Assembly (NCBI GenBank): GCA_029780675.1
Contig: JAKOYE010000092.1
Coordinates: forward strand, 37,407 to 101,406
Source: Actinomycetes bacterium
GTDB lineage: Bacteria > Actinomycetota > Actinomycetes > Mycobacteriales > Mycobacteriaceae
Reading direction: 5' to 3'
DNA: 64,000 nt
In this document: positions 50,504-61,463 of the stretch, one piece after another
Layout: every line of letters begins with the position of its first letter
Numbering within the stretch: position 1 is the stretch's first letter
Notes under the pieces: generated by a model
Told to the model about the DNA's origin: nothing
Database searches by the model: none
The model's input: only the letters and a program-made list of their open reading frames with translations
Made by a program: the position numbers and the translations under genes

Positions 50504-51267
50504 GATTGGGCTTTCCCGCCGGACTTGTCCGTACCGGCGAAATCGTCGCGGAGTTCATCGGAGACACCGGAGAGGTTCAGTTCGAAGGTGAAGCCCTGCT
50601 CCATCCGGTAGCTGGCGTTGACCCGCTGGGTGTCGATGAGGTTCAGCGCCTCTTTGGCCGCCCGGATCACCCGGGTGTCCTTCCGGGCGACATCGCGGGC
50701 GACTCGGAGGGCGGCCTCGTCCAACTCGGCCCGTGGCACCACTTCGTGCACCGATCCGAAATGGTGCAGGGTCGCCGCATCGACGGTGGCGGCGGTGAAG
50801 AACAACCGGCGCATCAGGTGCTGGGGCACCAGGCGCGACAGGTGGGTGGCCGCCCCCAGCGCCCCGCGCTCCACCTCCGGCAGCCCGAATGTCGCATCGT
50901 CGGAGGCGACGATCACATCGGCATTGCCCACCAGGCCTATCCCGCCTCCGACGCAGAAGCCGTTCACCGCCGCGATGACCGGGACCGCGCATTCGTAGAC
51001 CGCTTTGAACGCGGCGAAGCAGCCCCGATTGGCATCGATGAGGGCGGTGAAACCGGGGGTGCGCTGCATCTCCTTGATGTCGACACCGGCGTTGAAGCCG
51101 CGTCCTTCGGCGCGCAGGACCACGGCATGGGTTGCGGTGTCCCGGCCGGCCTCGGTGACCGCGTCGGCAAGGTCGAACCAGCCCCGGGAGGGGATCGCAT
51201 TGACCGGCGGATAGTCGACCGTCACGGCGACGATGCCGGGTTCGACGGTCCGCGACGTGATGGTCAT
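50500..51267 (-). CDS. echA20: Ring D hydrolase EchA20 (crotonase family)
   Basis: Crotonase-fold enzyme that hydrolyses ring D of HIEC-CoA to COCHEA-CoA. Oxyanion segments GRGFNAGVDIKEM and NGFCVGGGIGLVGNAD; acidic active-site region PEVERGALGAATHL. 255 aa from ATG 51267 with AGGAG 4 nt upstream; the track start at 51306 overlaps the KstR2 box and is not used. First gene of echA20-ipdA-ipdB-ipdC. Confidence 0.95.
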   Translation of the reverse strand: MTITSRTVEPGIVAVTVDYPPVNAIPSRGWFDLADAVTEAGRDTATHAVVLRAEGRGFNAGVDIKEMQRTPGFTALIDANRGCFAAFKAVYECAVPVIAAVNGFCVGGGIGLVGNADVIVASDDATFGLPEVERGALGAATHLSRLVPQHLMRRLFFTAATVDAATLHHFGSVHEVVPRAELDEAALRVARDVARKDTRVIRAAKEALNLIDTQRVNASYRMEQGFTFELNLSGVSDELRDDFAGTDKSGGKAQS

Positions 51268-51297
51268 GGCACTCCTGGGGCCGGTCACCTGAACCGG

Positions 51298-51311
51298 AGC
51301 AAGCACTTGCT
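51298..51311. promoter_or_regulatory. KstR2 operator between echA20 and the SDR genes
   Basis: AgCAAGcaCTTGcT is a full match to AnCAAGnnCTTGnT. It lies in the 59-bp divergent gap. On the plus side TACGCT (51315-51320) is a -10 candidate 6 nt before the ATG at 51327, the same arrangement as at fadE30. Confidence 0.93.
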
Positions 51312-51326
51312 TGGTACGCTAACACA

Positions 51327-52094
51327 ATGCCTGGCCCGATCAGCCTCGGCCTGGACGGCCGGGTCGTCCTGGTCACCGGTGGTGTACGCGGTGTCGGAGC
51401 CGGGATCAGCGAGGTGTTCGCAGGCCAGGGCGCTGTGGTGATCACCTGCGCGCGCCGGCCGGTGGACGGGCTGCCCTACGAGTTCCACCCGTGCGATGTC
51501 CGCGACCCCGATGCGGTGGCCGCCCTGATCGCCGTGATCGTGGAGCGGCACGGTCGCCTGGACGCGGTGGTCAACAACGCGGGCGGCTCACCCTTTGCGT
51601 TCGCCGCCGACGCCTCGCCCCGGTTCCACCAGAGGGTCGTCGAACTCAATCTGCTCGGCATGCTGCACGTCTCGCAGGCCGCCAACGTCATCATGCAGAA
51701 CCAGCCGCGTGGGGGGTCGATCGTGTCGATCTCCAGTGTCAGCGGCGCCCGGCCGTCGCCGGGAACCGCGGCCTACGCCGCAGCCAAGGCCGGAGTGGAC
51801 AGTCTGACCGCTTCGCTGGCGGTCGAGTGGGCGCCGAAGGTGCGGGTGAACGCCGTGGTGGCCGGAATGGTGCGCACCGAGCAGGCCGAACTGTTCTACG
51901 GCGACGAGCGCTCGCAGGCCGCGGTGGCGGCCACCATCCCGATGGGCCGGCTGGCACTGCCTACCGACATCGGCTGGGCGGCAGCGTTTCTCGCCTCCGA
52001 CGCGGCCTCCTACATCAGCGGGGCCGCCCTGGCCGTGCACGGCGGCGGGGAGCCGCCGGCGTACCTCGGTGCGTCGAATGCCAACCAGCGGTAG
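51327..52094 (+). CDS. Short-chain dehydrogenase (Rv3549c family)
   Basis: 255-aa SDR: VTGGVRGVGAGISEVF glycine motif, VVNNAGGSPF, catalytic Ser in SISSVSGARP and YxxxK in AAYAAAKAGVDS, with no C-terminal extension. Directly behind a KstR2 operator and next to echA20/ipdAB, so a role in ring C/D CoA intermediates is likely; the substrate is not established. Probably translated from a leaderless mRNA. Confidence 0.9.
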   Translation: MPGPISLGLDGRVVLVTGGVRGVGAGISEVFAGQGAVVITCARRPVDGLPYEFHPCDVRDPDAVAALIAVIVERHGRLDAVVNNAGGSPFAFAADASPRFHQRVVELNLLGMLHVSQAANVIMQNQPRGGSIVSISSVSGARPSPGTAAYAAAKAGVDSLTASLAVEWAPKVRVNAVVAGMVRTEQAELFYGDERSQAAVAATIPMGRLALPTDIGWAAAFLASDAASYISGAALAVHGGGEPPAYLGASNANQR

Positions 52095-52116
52095 GGCCGA
52101 CAGCTAAGGAGATGTC

Positions 52117-53034
52117 ATGGGATTGGTCGACGGCCGTGTGGTCATCGTCACCGGGGCCGGCGGCGGTATCGGCCGTGCCCACGCGCTGGCCTTCGCCGCG
52201 GAGGGCGCCCGGGTGGTGGTGAACGACATCGGGGTGGGCCTCGACGGATCCCCGGCTGGGGGCGGTAGCGCCGCGCAGGCCGTCGTCGACGAAATCCTTT
52301 CGGCGGGAGGTGAAGCGGTGCCCAGCGGTGCCGACGTCTCGGACTGGGAGCAGGCCGCCGGGCTGATCGGGACCGCCGTCGAGGAGTTCGGCCGACTCGA
52401 CGTGCTGGTGAACAACGCGGGGATCGTCCGGGACCGGATGATCGCCAACACCAGCGAGCAGGAGTTCGACGCCGTCATCGCCGTTCATCTGAAGGGACAT
52501 TTCGCCACCATGCGGCATGCCGCGGCCTACTGGCGCGGGCTGGTGAAGGATGGCGCGGTGTCCGCGGGGGACCTGCACGCCCGGATCATCAACACCAGTT
52601 CCGGTGCCGGGCTTCAGGGCAGCGTCGGCCAGGGGAACTACAGCGCCGCCAAGGCGGGCATCGCCGCATTGACCCTGGTGGCGGCCGCCGAGATGGGCCG
52701 CTACGGGGTGACGGTCAACGCCATTGCGCCGGCGGCGCGGACCCGGATGACCGAGACCGTCTTCGCCGACATGATGGCCGCACCGGAGTCCGGCTTCGAC
52801 GCCATGGCGCCGGAGAACGTCTCACCGCTGGTGGTCTGGCTGGGCAGCGCCGAGTCCGACGACGTCACCGGCCGGGTGTTCGAGGTCGAGGGCGGCATCG
52901 TGCGGGCCGCCGAAGGCTGGCAGCACGGGGCCCAGGTCGACAAGGGCGCCCGATGGGAGCCCGCCGAACTGGGTCCCGTGGTGCGCAGTCTGCTGGCGCA
53001 GGCGCGGCCCCCCGTCCCGGTCTACGGGGCGTGA
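52117..53034 (+). CDS. Short-chain dehydrogenase, HSD17B4-like (Rv3548c family)
   Basis: 305-aa SDR resembling the 3-hydroxyacyl-CoA dehydrogenase part of peroxisomal multifunctional enzymes: VTGAGGGIGRAHALAFA, VNDIGVGLDG, LVNNAGIVRDRM, NTSSGAGLQGSVGQGNYSA with the YxxxK in NYSAAKAG. AAGGAG lies just before the ATG. Likely oxidises a hydroxyacyl-CoA from the sterol pathway. Its TGA abuts the ddn stop of the opposite strand with no gap. Confidence 0.9.
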   Translation: MGLVDGRVVIVTGAGGGIGRAHALAFAAEGARVVVNDIGVGLDGSPAGGGSAAQAVVDEILSAGGEAVPSGADVSDWEQAAGLIGTAVEEFGRLDVLVNNAGIVRDRMIANTSEQEFDAVIAVHLKGHFATMRHAAAYWRGLVKDGAVSAGDLHARIINTSSGAGLQGSVGQGNYSAAKAGIAALTLVAAAEMGRYGVTVNAIAPAARTRMTETVFADMMAAPESGFDAMAPENVSPLVVWLGSAESDDVTGRVFEVEGGIVRAAEGWQHGAQVDKGARWEPAELGPVVRSLLAQARPPVPVYGA

Positions 53035-55237
<2,203 letters not shown>

Positions 55238-55260
55238 TCATATTGAGGAGTTCGTCACAG

Positions 55261-56514
55261 ATGTCCGCTACCGGCGCCGGCCCCCACGTGCCCCCAGGGT
55301 TCGACTTCCTGGACCCCGACCGCAACGTCGTCCGGCTGCCGGTCGAGGAGTTGGCCGAGTTGCGCCGGGTCGCCCCGGTCTGGTGGTGCGAACAGCAGAT
55401 CGGCAAGGGCGGCTTCAACGACGGGGGCTACTGGGTCGTCACCAGGCATAAGGACGTCAAAGAGGTGTCGCGCCGCAACGACGTCTACCACTCCGGGCCG
55501 AACACCGCGCTGCCGCAGTTCGCCGACGAGATGGCCCGGGAAGATATCGACATGCAGCGGGTCATCCTGCTCAACATGGACGGCGAGCACCACGATCGGC
55601 TGCGCCGGATCATCTCCCGCGGGTTCACCCCGCGCGCCATTGAGCGGTTACGGCCGGACCTCACCCAGCGGGCGCTGTCCATCGTCAAGGCCGCCGCGGG
55701 GGAGGGCTCGGGGGACTTCGTCGAGCAGGTCGCCTGCGAGTTGCCACTGCAGGTGATCGCCGGCCTGCTCGGGGTACCGCAGGAGGACCGGGCGAAGCTG
55801 TTCCGCTGGACCAATGAGATGACGGGAAACGAGGATCCCGAGTTCGCCCACATCGACGCGCGCGCCTCCTCGATCGAGGTTCTCGCCTACGCCATGCAGA
55901 TGGCCGCGATCAAGGCCAAGGATCCCGGCGACGATATCGTCACCGCGCTGATCAACGCCGACGTCGACGGCGAGAAGCTGACCGACGACGAGTTCGGGTT
56001 CTTTGTTCTCATGCTGGCCGTGGCCGGCAGTGAGACGACCCGCAACTCGATCACCCATGGGATGAAGGCGTTCATCGACAACCCCGACCAGTGGGAGCTG
56101 TACAAGCGGGAACGCCCCGCGACCGCCGCCGATGAGATCGTCCGGTGGGCCACCCCGGTTACCGCGTTCCAGCGCACCGCAGTCCGGGACACCGAACTGG
56201 CCGGGGTTTCGATCAAGGCCGGGCAGCGGGTGGTGATGTTCTACCGCTCGGCCAATTTCGACGAGGAGGTTTTCGACACACCTCACACGTTCAATATCCT
56301 TCGCGACCCGAATCCCCATGTCGGGTTCGGCGGCACCGGAGTGCACTACTGCATCGGCGCCAACCTGGCCCGGATGACCATCGACCTGATGTTCAACGCG
56401 ATCGCCGACAACATGCCCGATATCTCCTCGCTGGGGACACCCGAGCGGCTCCGGTCGGGATGGCTCAACGGCATCAAGCACTGGCAGGTGGACTACACGG
56501 GTGCGACCTCCTGA
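55261..56514 (+). CDS. cyp125: Steroid C26/C27 monooxygenase CYP125
   Basis: Cytochrome P450 that oxidises the terminal methyl of cholesterol or cholestenone to the carboxylate. I-helix AGSETTRNS, ExxR in DEIVRWATPV, and heme loop FGGTGVHYCIGANLA with Cys364. 417 aa from ATG 55261; GAGGAG lies 10 nt upstream and a TTG at 55243 is disregarded. Starts the cyp125-fadE28-fadE29-chsH2-chsH1-ltp2 run. Confidence 0.96.
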   Translation: MSATGAGPHVPPGFDFLDPDRNVVRLPVEELAELRRVAPVWWCEQQIGKGGFNDGGYWVVTRHKDVKEVSRRNDVYHSGPNTALPQFADEMAREDIDMQRVILLNMDGEHHDRLRRIISRGFTPRAIERLRPDLTQRALSIVKAAAGEGSGDFVEQVACELPLQVIAGLLGVPQEDRAKLFRWTNEMTGNEDPEFAHIDARASSIEVLAYAMQMAAIKAKDPGDDIVTALINADVDGEKLTDDEFGFFVLMLAVAGSETTRNSITHGMKAFIDNPDQWELYKRERPATAADEIVRWATPVTAFQRTAVRDTELAGVSIKAGQRVVMFYRSANFDEEVFDTPHTFNILRDPNPHVGFGGTGVHYCIGANLARMTIDLMFNAIADNMPDISSLGTPERLRSGWLNGIKHWQVDYTGATS

Positions 56515-56573
56515 TAACCCGTCCTGATAGCGACGTCCTGACTCGATCCGGTTAAGCGCAAGGAGGATTCCGG

Positions 56574-57632
56574 GTGGATTTCACTCCCGAACCGTCACAG
56601 CAGGCCGTCGCCGATGTCGTCAACTCCATTCTGGAGCGCGAGAACAGCTGGGAGGCTTTGGTTTCCGGGGGCGTGACGGCGCTGGGGCTCCCGGAGCGGC
56701 TGGGCGGTGACGGTGTCGGCCTCGCCGAGATCGCGACCGCGCTGACCGAGATCGGCCGGCACGCCACGCTCTCACCGGCGCTGGCCACACTGGGTCTGGG
56801 ACTGCTGCCGCTGCTGGACCTGGCCACCGAGCGGCAGCAGGATCGCTTCCTCGACGGGGTCGGGAAGGGGCTGATCCTGACCGCCGCCCTCAACGAACCC
56901 GGTGCCAGCCTGTCGGACCGTCCCGCCGTCACCCTCGATGGGGGTCGCCTCACCGGGACGAAAGTCGCGGTGCCCTACGCGCGGCAGGCGAACTGGATGG
57001 TGGTCAGCACCGACGGGGGTGTGGTGGTGGTGTCGCCGGATGCCGACGGAGTGCGGCTGATCGCCACGCCGACCTCCACGGGCACCGAGGAATACGCCGT
57101 CGAATTCTCGGATGTCGTAGTCGAACCCGGTGCGATCCTGGAGGGGGCGACGGCCCGGCGGGTCAACCAATTGGCGACCGCGGCGATCGGCGCGTACGCG
57201 GCCGGACTGATGGCCGGGGCGGTCCGGTTGACCGCCGACTACGTCACCCAGCGGCATCAGTTCGGCCGGCCGCTGGCGACGTTTCAGACCGTGGCGGCCC
57301 AGCTCGCCGAGGTCTACATCGCCTCGCGCACACTGGGTTTGGCGTCATCATCGACGATCTGGCGGCTCTCGGCGGGTCTGGACGCGGACGAGGATCTCGA
57401 CATCCTCGGCTACTGGCTCACCTCCCAGGTGCCGCCGGCCATGCAGACCTGCCATCATCTGCACGGCGGGATGGGGATGGACGTCACTTATCCGATGCAC
57501 CGCTACTACTCGTCGATCAAAGACCTGACCAGACTGCTCGGCGGGCCGGCCCACCGTCTCGATCTCGTGGCGGTCCGCCGGCATGACTCATCCGGTGCCG
57601 AATCGCGGGGAGCGCAATGTACATCGAACTGA
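56574..57632 (+). CDS. fadE28: Acyl-CoA dehydrogenase subunit FadE28 (ChsE1)
   Basis: One half of the heterotetrameric ChsE1-ChsE2 enzyme that dehydrogenates the 3-carbon side chain (3-OPC-CoA) . 352 aa with RHQFGRPLATFQTVAAQLAE and HGGMGMDVTYPMHRY. AAGGAGG lies 7 nt before GTG 56574. It overlaps fadE29 by 16 nt, consistent with a stoichiometric complex. Confidence 0.94.
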   Translation: MDFTPEPSQQAVADVVNSILERENSWEALVSGGVTALGLPERLGGDGVGLAEIATALTEIGRHATLSPALATLGLGLLPLLDLATERQQDRFLDGVGKGLILTAALNEPGASLSDRPAVTLDGGRLTGTKVAVPYARQANWMVVSTDGGVVVVSPDADGVRLIATPTSTGTEEYAVEFSDVVVEPGAILEGATARRVNQLATAAIGAYAAGLMAGAVRLTADYVTQRHQFGRPLATFQTVAAQLAEVYIASRTLGLASSSTIWRLSAGLDADEDLDILGYWLTSQVPPAMQTCHHLHGGMGMDVTYPMHRYYSSIKDLTRLLGGPAHRLDLVAVRRHDSSGAESRGAQCTSN

Positions 57633-58780
57633 CCCCCGAGCAGCGGCAGCTTCAAGCGGAGTTGCGGCAGTACTTCTCGACGCTCATCTCGGCCGAGGAG
57701 GCCAAGGAGATGGAGGTCGACCGGCACGGTAAGGCCTACCGCGCGGTGATCAAGCGGATGGGCTCCGACGGCAAGCTGGGCGTGGGCTGGCCGAAGGAGT
57801 ACGGCGGGCTGGGCTTCGGGCCGATCGAACAGCAGATCTTCGTCAACGAGGCTGCGCGCGCGGATGTTCCGCTGCCCGCGGTCACGCTGCAGACCGTCGG
57901 CCCGACCCTGATGGTGTACGGCAACGAGGCGCAGAAGCGAAAGTTCCTGCCCGCCATCCTCGCCGGGGAGGTGCATTTCGCCATCGGATACTCCGAGCCC
58001 GAAGCCGGCACCGACCTGGCGTCGCTGCGCACTGCGGCCGTTCGGTGCGGGGACGAATACATCGTCAACGGACAGAAGATCTGGACCACCGGCGGGCATG
58101 ACGCCGACTACGTCTGGTTGGCCTGCCGCACCGATCCGGAAGCCGCCAAACACAAGGGCATCTCGATCCTCATCGTCGACACAGGAGACCCGGGCTACTC
58201 GTGGACGCCGATCATCCTCGCCGACGGCGCCCACCACACCAACGCCACGTATTACAACGACGTCCGGGTGCCGGCGGACATGCTTGTGGGCGAGGAGAAC
58301 GCCGGCTGGCGGCTGATCACCACCCAGCTCAACCATGAGCGGGTGATGCTGGGACCGGCGGGAAAGATCGCCGGTCTCTACGACCGGGTGCACTCCTGGG
58401 CCGCCACGCCGGGCGGTGACGGCGTCACTCCGATCGACCACGGGGACGTCCGGCGGGCGCTCGGCGAGATTCGCGCCGTCTGGCGGATCAACGAACTGCT
58501 CAACTGGCAGGTCGCGGCCGCGGGGGAGACCGTCGACATCGCTGATGCCGCCGCCACCAAGGTGTTCTCCACCGAACGGATCCAGCGGATCGGCCGGCTC
58601 GCGGAGGAGATCGTCGGGAAGTACGGCAATCCGGCCGAGGAGGCGACGGCCGAACTGCTGCGCTGGCTGGACTCGCACACCAAACGCAACCTGGTCATCA
58701 CCTTCGGGGGCGGGGTCAACGAGGTGATGCGCGAGCAGGTCGCCGCGGCGGGCCTGAACGTGCCGAGGGTTCCGCGATGA
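57617..58780 (+). CDS. fadE29: Acyl-CoA dehydrogenase subunit FadE29 (ChsE2)
   Basis: Partner of FadE28; 387 aa carrying YSEPEAGTDLASLRTAAV, NGQKIWTTGGHDADYVWLA and the C-terminal GGGVNEVMREQVA. Its TGA overlaps an ATG that opens a tandem of two 11-codon ORFs before chsH2. Confidence 0.95.
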   Translation: MYIELTPEQRQLQAELRQYFSTLISAEEAKEMEVDRHGKAYRAVIKRMGSDGKLGVGWPKEYGGLGFGPIEQQIFVNEAARADVPLPAVTLQTVGPTLMVYGNEAQKRKFLPAILAGEVHFAIGYSEPEAGTDLASLRTAAVRCGDEYIVNGQKIWTTGGHDADYVWLACRTDPEAAKHKGISILIVDTGDPGYSWTPIILADGAHHTNATYYNDVRVPADMLVGEENAGWRLITTQLNHERVMLGPAGKIAGLYDRVHSWAATPGGDGVTPIDHGDVRRALGEIRAVWRINELLNWQVAAAGETVDIADAAATKVFSTERIQRIGRLAEEIVGKYGNPAEEATAELLRWLDSHTKRNLVITFGGGVNEVMREQVAAAGLNVPRVPR

Positions 58781-58840
58781 GCGCTTGCGCGAAGAGCAGA
58801 GGGCACCGATGAGCGCTTGCGCGAAGAGCAGAGGGCACCG
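58777..58840 (+). repeat. 32-bp tandem repeat forming two ATGA-linked 11-codon mini-ORFs
   Basis: Two identical 32-bp units (58777-58808, 58809-58840). Each opens with an ATG that overlaps the previous stop (ATGA) and encodes MSACAKSRGHR, whose TGA overlaps the next ATG: fadE29 stop to mini-ORF 1 (58777-58812), to mini-ORF 2 (58809-58844), to the chsH2 ATG at 58841. The period of 32 is 36 minus the 4-nt overlap, so each copy keeps the linkage. Whether the peptides are made is unknown. Confidence 0.93.
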
Positions 58841-59800
58841 ATGAGTATCGACGAGATCAAGCAGGCCGCGGAACGGATCAAGGCAGCCGGAAAGAGCAAG
58901 CCCCGCAAGGGCCGCCACCCGGTGAACCAGCCGATGGTCGACCACTGGCTCGACGCGATCGGTGATCGCAACCCGATCTACGTCGACGATGCCGCCGCCC
59001 GGGCGGCGGGCCACCCCGGGATCGTGGCCCCACCGGCGATGATTCAGGTCTGGACGATGATGGGCCTGGGTGGCAGCCGGCCCGACGACGATCCGCTGGG
59101 AAAGATTCTGGAGATTTTCGACGCCGCCGGGTACGTCGGCGTCGTCGCCACCAACTGCGAGCAGACCTACCACCGTTACCTGCGCCCCGGCGAAGAGGTC
59201 AGTGTGACAGCCGAACTCACCGATGTCGTCGGCCCGAAGAACACCGCACTGGGTGAGGGATTTTTCATCAACCAGAGGATCACCTGGTCGGTCGGTGCCG
59301 AGGACGTCGCGGAGATGATGTGGCGCATCCTGAAGTTCAGACCGGCCGACCGGTCGTCCGCGACCCCGGGGGTGCCCGCCGATCTCGACGCCGAACAGTT
59401 GATGCGCCCCGCAGTCTCCCGAGACACCCAGTTCTTCTGGGACGGGGTGAATGCGCACGAGTTGCGCATCCAGCGACTGCCCGACGGAACCCTGCAGCAT
59501 CCGCCGATGCCCGCGCTCTGGCAGTCGAAGGATCTTCCCGTCGACTACCTGGTTGCCGGCGGCAGTGGAACGGTGTTCAGCTTCGTCGTGCATCATGCGC
59601 CGCGGGTGCCCGGCCGGACCCTACCCTTCGTCATCGCGCTGGTCGAACTGGAGGAAGGGGTGCGGATGCTCGGCGAACTGCGTGGCATCGACCCGGCGGC
59701 GGTGACGATCGGAATGCCTGTGCGCGCAACGTATATCGACATTCCCGAGGGCGACGGCGGTCCCGCCTGGACTCTCTACGCGTGGGAGCCGGCGTCATGA
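58841..59800 (+). CDS. chsH2: ChsH2: MaoC-like hydratase subunit with C-terminal DUF35 domain
   Basis: 319-aa two-domain protein. The N-terminal MaoC-like hotdog (about 1-175; DRNPIYVDDAAARAAGHPGI) pairs with ChsH1 to hydrate the enoyl-CoA side chain; the C-terminal DUF35 OB-fold domain (about 195-319) recruits the Ltp2 aldolase. ATG 58841 is used; the track TTG at 58817 lies inside the repeat. Overlaps chsH1 by 4 nt. Confidence 0.95.
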   Translation: MSIDEIKQAAERIKAAGKSKPRKGRHPVNQPMVDHWLDAIGDRNPIYVDDAAARAAGHPGIVAPPAMIQVWTMMGLGGSRPDDDPLGKILEIFDAAGYVGVVATNCEQTYHRYLRPGEEVSVTAELTDVVGPKNTALGEGFFINQRITWSVGAEDVAEMMWRILKFRPADRSSATPGVPADLDAEQLMRPAVSRDTQFFWDGVNAHELRIQRLPDGTLQHPPMPALWQSKDLPVDYLVAGGSGTVFSFVVHHAPRVPGRTLPFVIALVELEEGVRMLGELRGIDPAAVTIGMPVRATYIDIPEGDGGPAWTLYAWEPAS

Positions 59801-60198
59801 GTCGGCCGACGGCCACGGTCGGCGCCGCCCTGCCCGAACTCTCGCTCTACGGCGACCCGACGTTCATCGTGTCGACCGCCATCGCCACCCGCGACTATCA
59901 GGACGTGCACCACGACCGGGACAAGGCTCAGGCCAAGGGTTCCAAGGACATCTTCGTCAACATCCTCACCGACACCGGTCTGGTGCAGCGCTACGTCACC
60001 GACTGGGCCGGGCCGACCGCCGTGATCAAGTCGATCGCACTGCGTCTCGGGGTGCCGTGGTACGCCTACGACACCGTCACGTTCCGCGGCGAGGTGACTG
60101 CCGTCGAGAACGACCTGGTCACGGTGAAGGTGGTCGGCACGAACAGCCTCGGTGACCACGTCATCGCCACGGTCACATTCACTTTCGGAGGTTCCTGA
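59797..60198 (+). CDS. chsH1: ChsH1: MaoC-like enoyl-CoA hydratase subunit
   Basis: 133-aa single hotdog; the hydratase motif region is YQDVHHDRDKAQAKGSKDIF with the catalytic Asp and His. Forms the ChsH1-ChsH2 heterotetramer hydrating the 17-propenoyl-CoA intermediate. ATG 59797 overlaps chsH2; the stop overlaps the ltp2 ATG by one base (TGATG). Confidence 0.95.
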   Translation: MSRPTATVGAALPELSLYGDPTFIVSTAIATRDYQDVHHDRDKAQAKGSKDIFVNILTDTGLVQRYVTDWAGPTAVIKSIALRLGVPWYAYDTVTFRGEVTAVENDLVTVKVVGTNSLGDHVIATVTFTFGGS

Positions 60199-61364
60199 TG
60201 CCCGGCGGACTGTCCGGAAAGGCGGCGATCGCGGGGATCGGCGCCACCGACTTCTCCAAGGACTCCGGCCGCAGTGAACTGCGACTGGCCGCCGAGGCCG
60301 TCAACGATGCCCTCGACGACGCCGGGCTCTCACCCGCCGACGTCGACGGCATGGTGACCTTCACGATGGACTCCAACACCGAGGTCGCCGTTGCCCGCGC
60401 CACCGGTATCGGGGAGCTGAAGTTCTTCTCCAAGATCCACCACGGCGGCGGTGCCGCCTGCGCGACCGTCCAGCAGGCCGCCATGGCGGTGGCCACCGGT
60501 GTCGCGGATTGCGTTGTGGCATATCGCGCGTTCAACGAGCGCTCCGGGATGCGCTTCGGGCAGGTGCAGTTGCGGTTGATCCAGGGCGCCGATTCCACCA
60601 GCGTCGACAACTCCTACAGCTACCCGCACGGACTGTCCACGCCGGCCGCCCAGGTCGCGATGATCGCCCGGCGGTACATGCACCTGTCCGGGGCGACCAG
60701 CCGCGACTTCGGGGCGGTGTCGGTGGCCGACCGCCGGCACGCGGCCAACAACCCCAGGGCGTACTTCTACGGCAAGCCGATCACGATCGACGATCACCAG
60801 AACTCCCGTTGGATCGCCGAGCCGTTGCGGTTGCTGGACTGCTGCCAGGAGACCGACGGCGGGGTGGCGATCGTCGTCACCTCCGTCGAACGGGCCCGCG
60901 ACCTCAAGCACCGGCCGGTGATCATCGAGGCGGCGGCGCAGGGTTCCAGCCCGGACCAGTACTCGATGACCAGCTACTACCGTCCCGAACTCGGGCTGCC
61001 GGAGATGGGATTGGTGGGCCGGCAGTTGTGGGGGCAATCCGGGCTGACGCCCGACGACATCCAGACCGCGGTCCTCTACGACCACTTCACCCCGTTCACC
61101 CTCATCCAACTCGAGGAACTCGGCTTCTGCGGCCGTGGCGAGGCCAAGGACTTCGTCGCCGACGGCGCGATCGAGATCGGCGGGCGGTTGCCGATCAACA
61201 CCCACGGCGGCCAACTCGGCGAGGCCTACATCCACGGGATGAACGGGATCGCCGAAGGGGTGCGCCAGTTGCGCGGAACCTCGGTCAACCAGGTCGACGG
61301 CGTCGAGCACGTCCTGGTGACGGCGGGCACCGGGGTGCCGACCTCCGGCTTGATCCTCGGCTGA
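60198..61364 (+). CDS. ltp2: Steroid side-chain aldolase Ltp2 (thiolase-like)
   Basis: 388-aa thiolase-superfamily protein of the SCP-x type: AAIAGIGATDFSKDSG, YMHLSGATSRDFGAV, LYDHFTPFTLIQLEELGFC and NTHGGQLGEAYIHGM. Performs the retro-aldol cleavage of 17-HOPC-CoA to androstenedione and propionyl-CoA together with the ChsH2 DUF35 domain. Last gene of the cyp125 run. Confidence 0.95.
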   Translation: MPGGLSGKAAIAGIGATDFSKDSGRSELRLAAEAVNDALDDAGLSPADVDGMVTFTMDSNTEVAVARATGIGELKFFSKIHHGGGAACATVQQAAMAVATGVADCVVAYRAFNERSGMRFGQVQLRLIQGADSTSVDNSYSYPHGLSTPAAQVAMIARRYMHLSGATSRDFGAVSVADRRHAANNPRAYFYGKPITIDDHQNSRWIAEPLRLLDCCQETDGGVAIVVTSVERARDLKHRPVIIEAAAQGSSPDQYSMTSYYRPELGLPEMGLVGRQLWGQSGLTPDDIQTAVLYDHFTPFTLIQLEELGFCGRGEAKDFVADGAIEIGGRLPINTHGGQLGEAYIHGMNGIAEGVRQLRGTSVNQVDGVEHVLVTAGTGVPTSGLILG

Positions 61365-61463
61365 CGGCCGCGCCGAGAGTAACGGTATGGCGTTGCGGGA
61401 GTCGGATTTCCGCCCTGACGTTCCGCTCGGTGATCTGTCGGTCGCCGTGAGCACACTCGTGCC

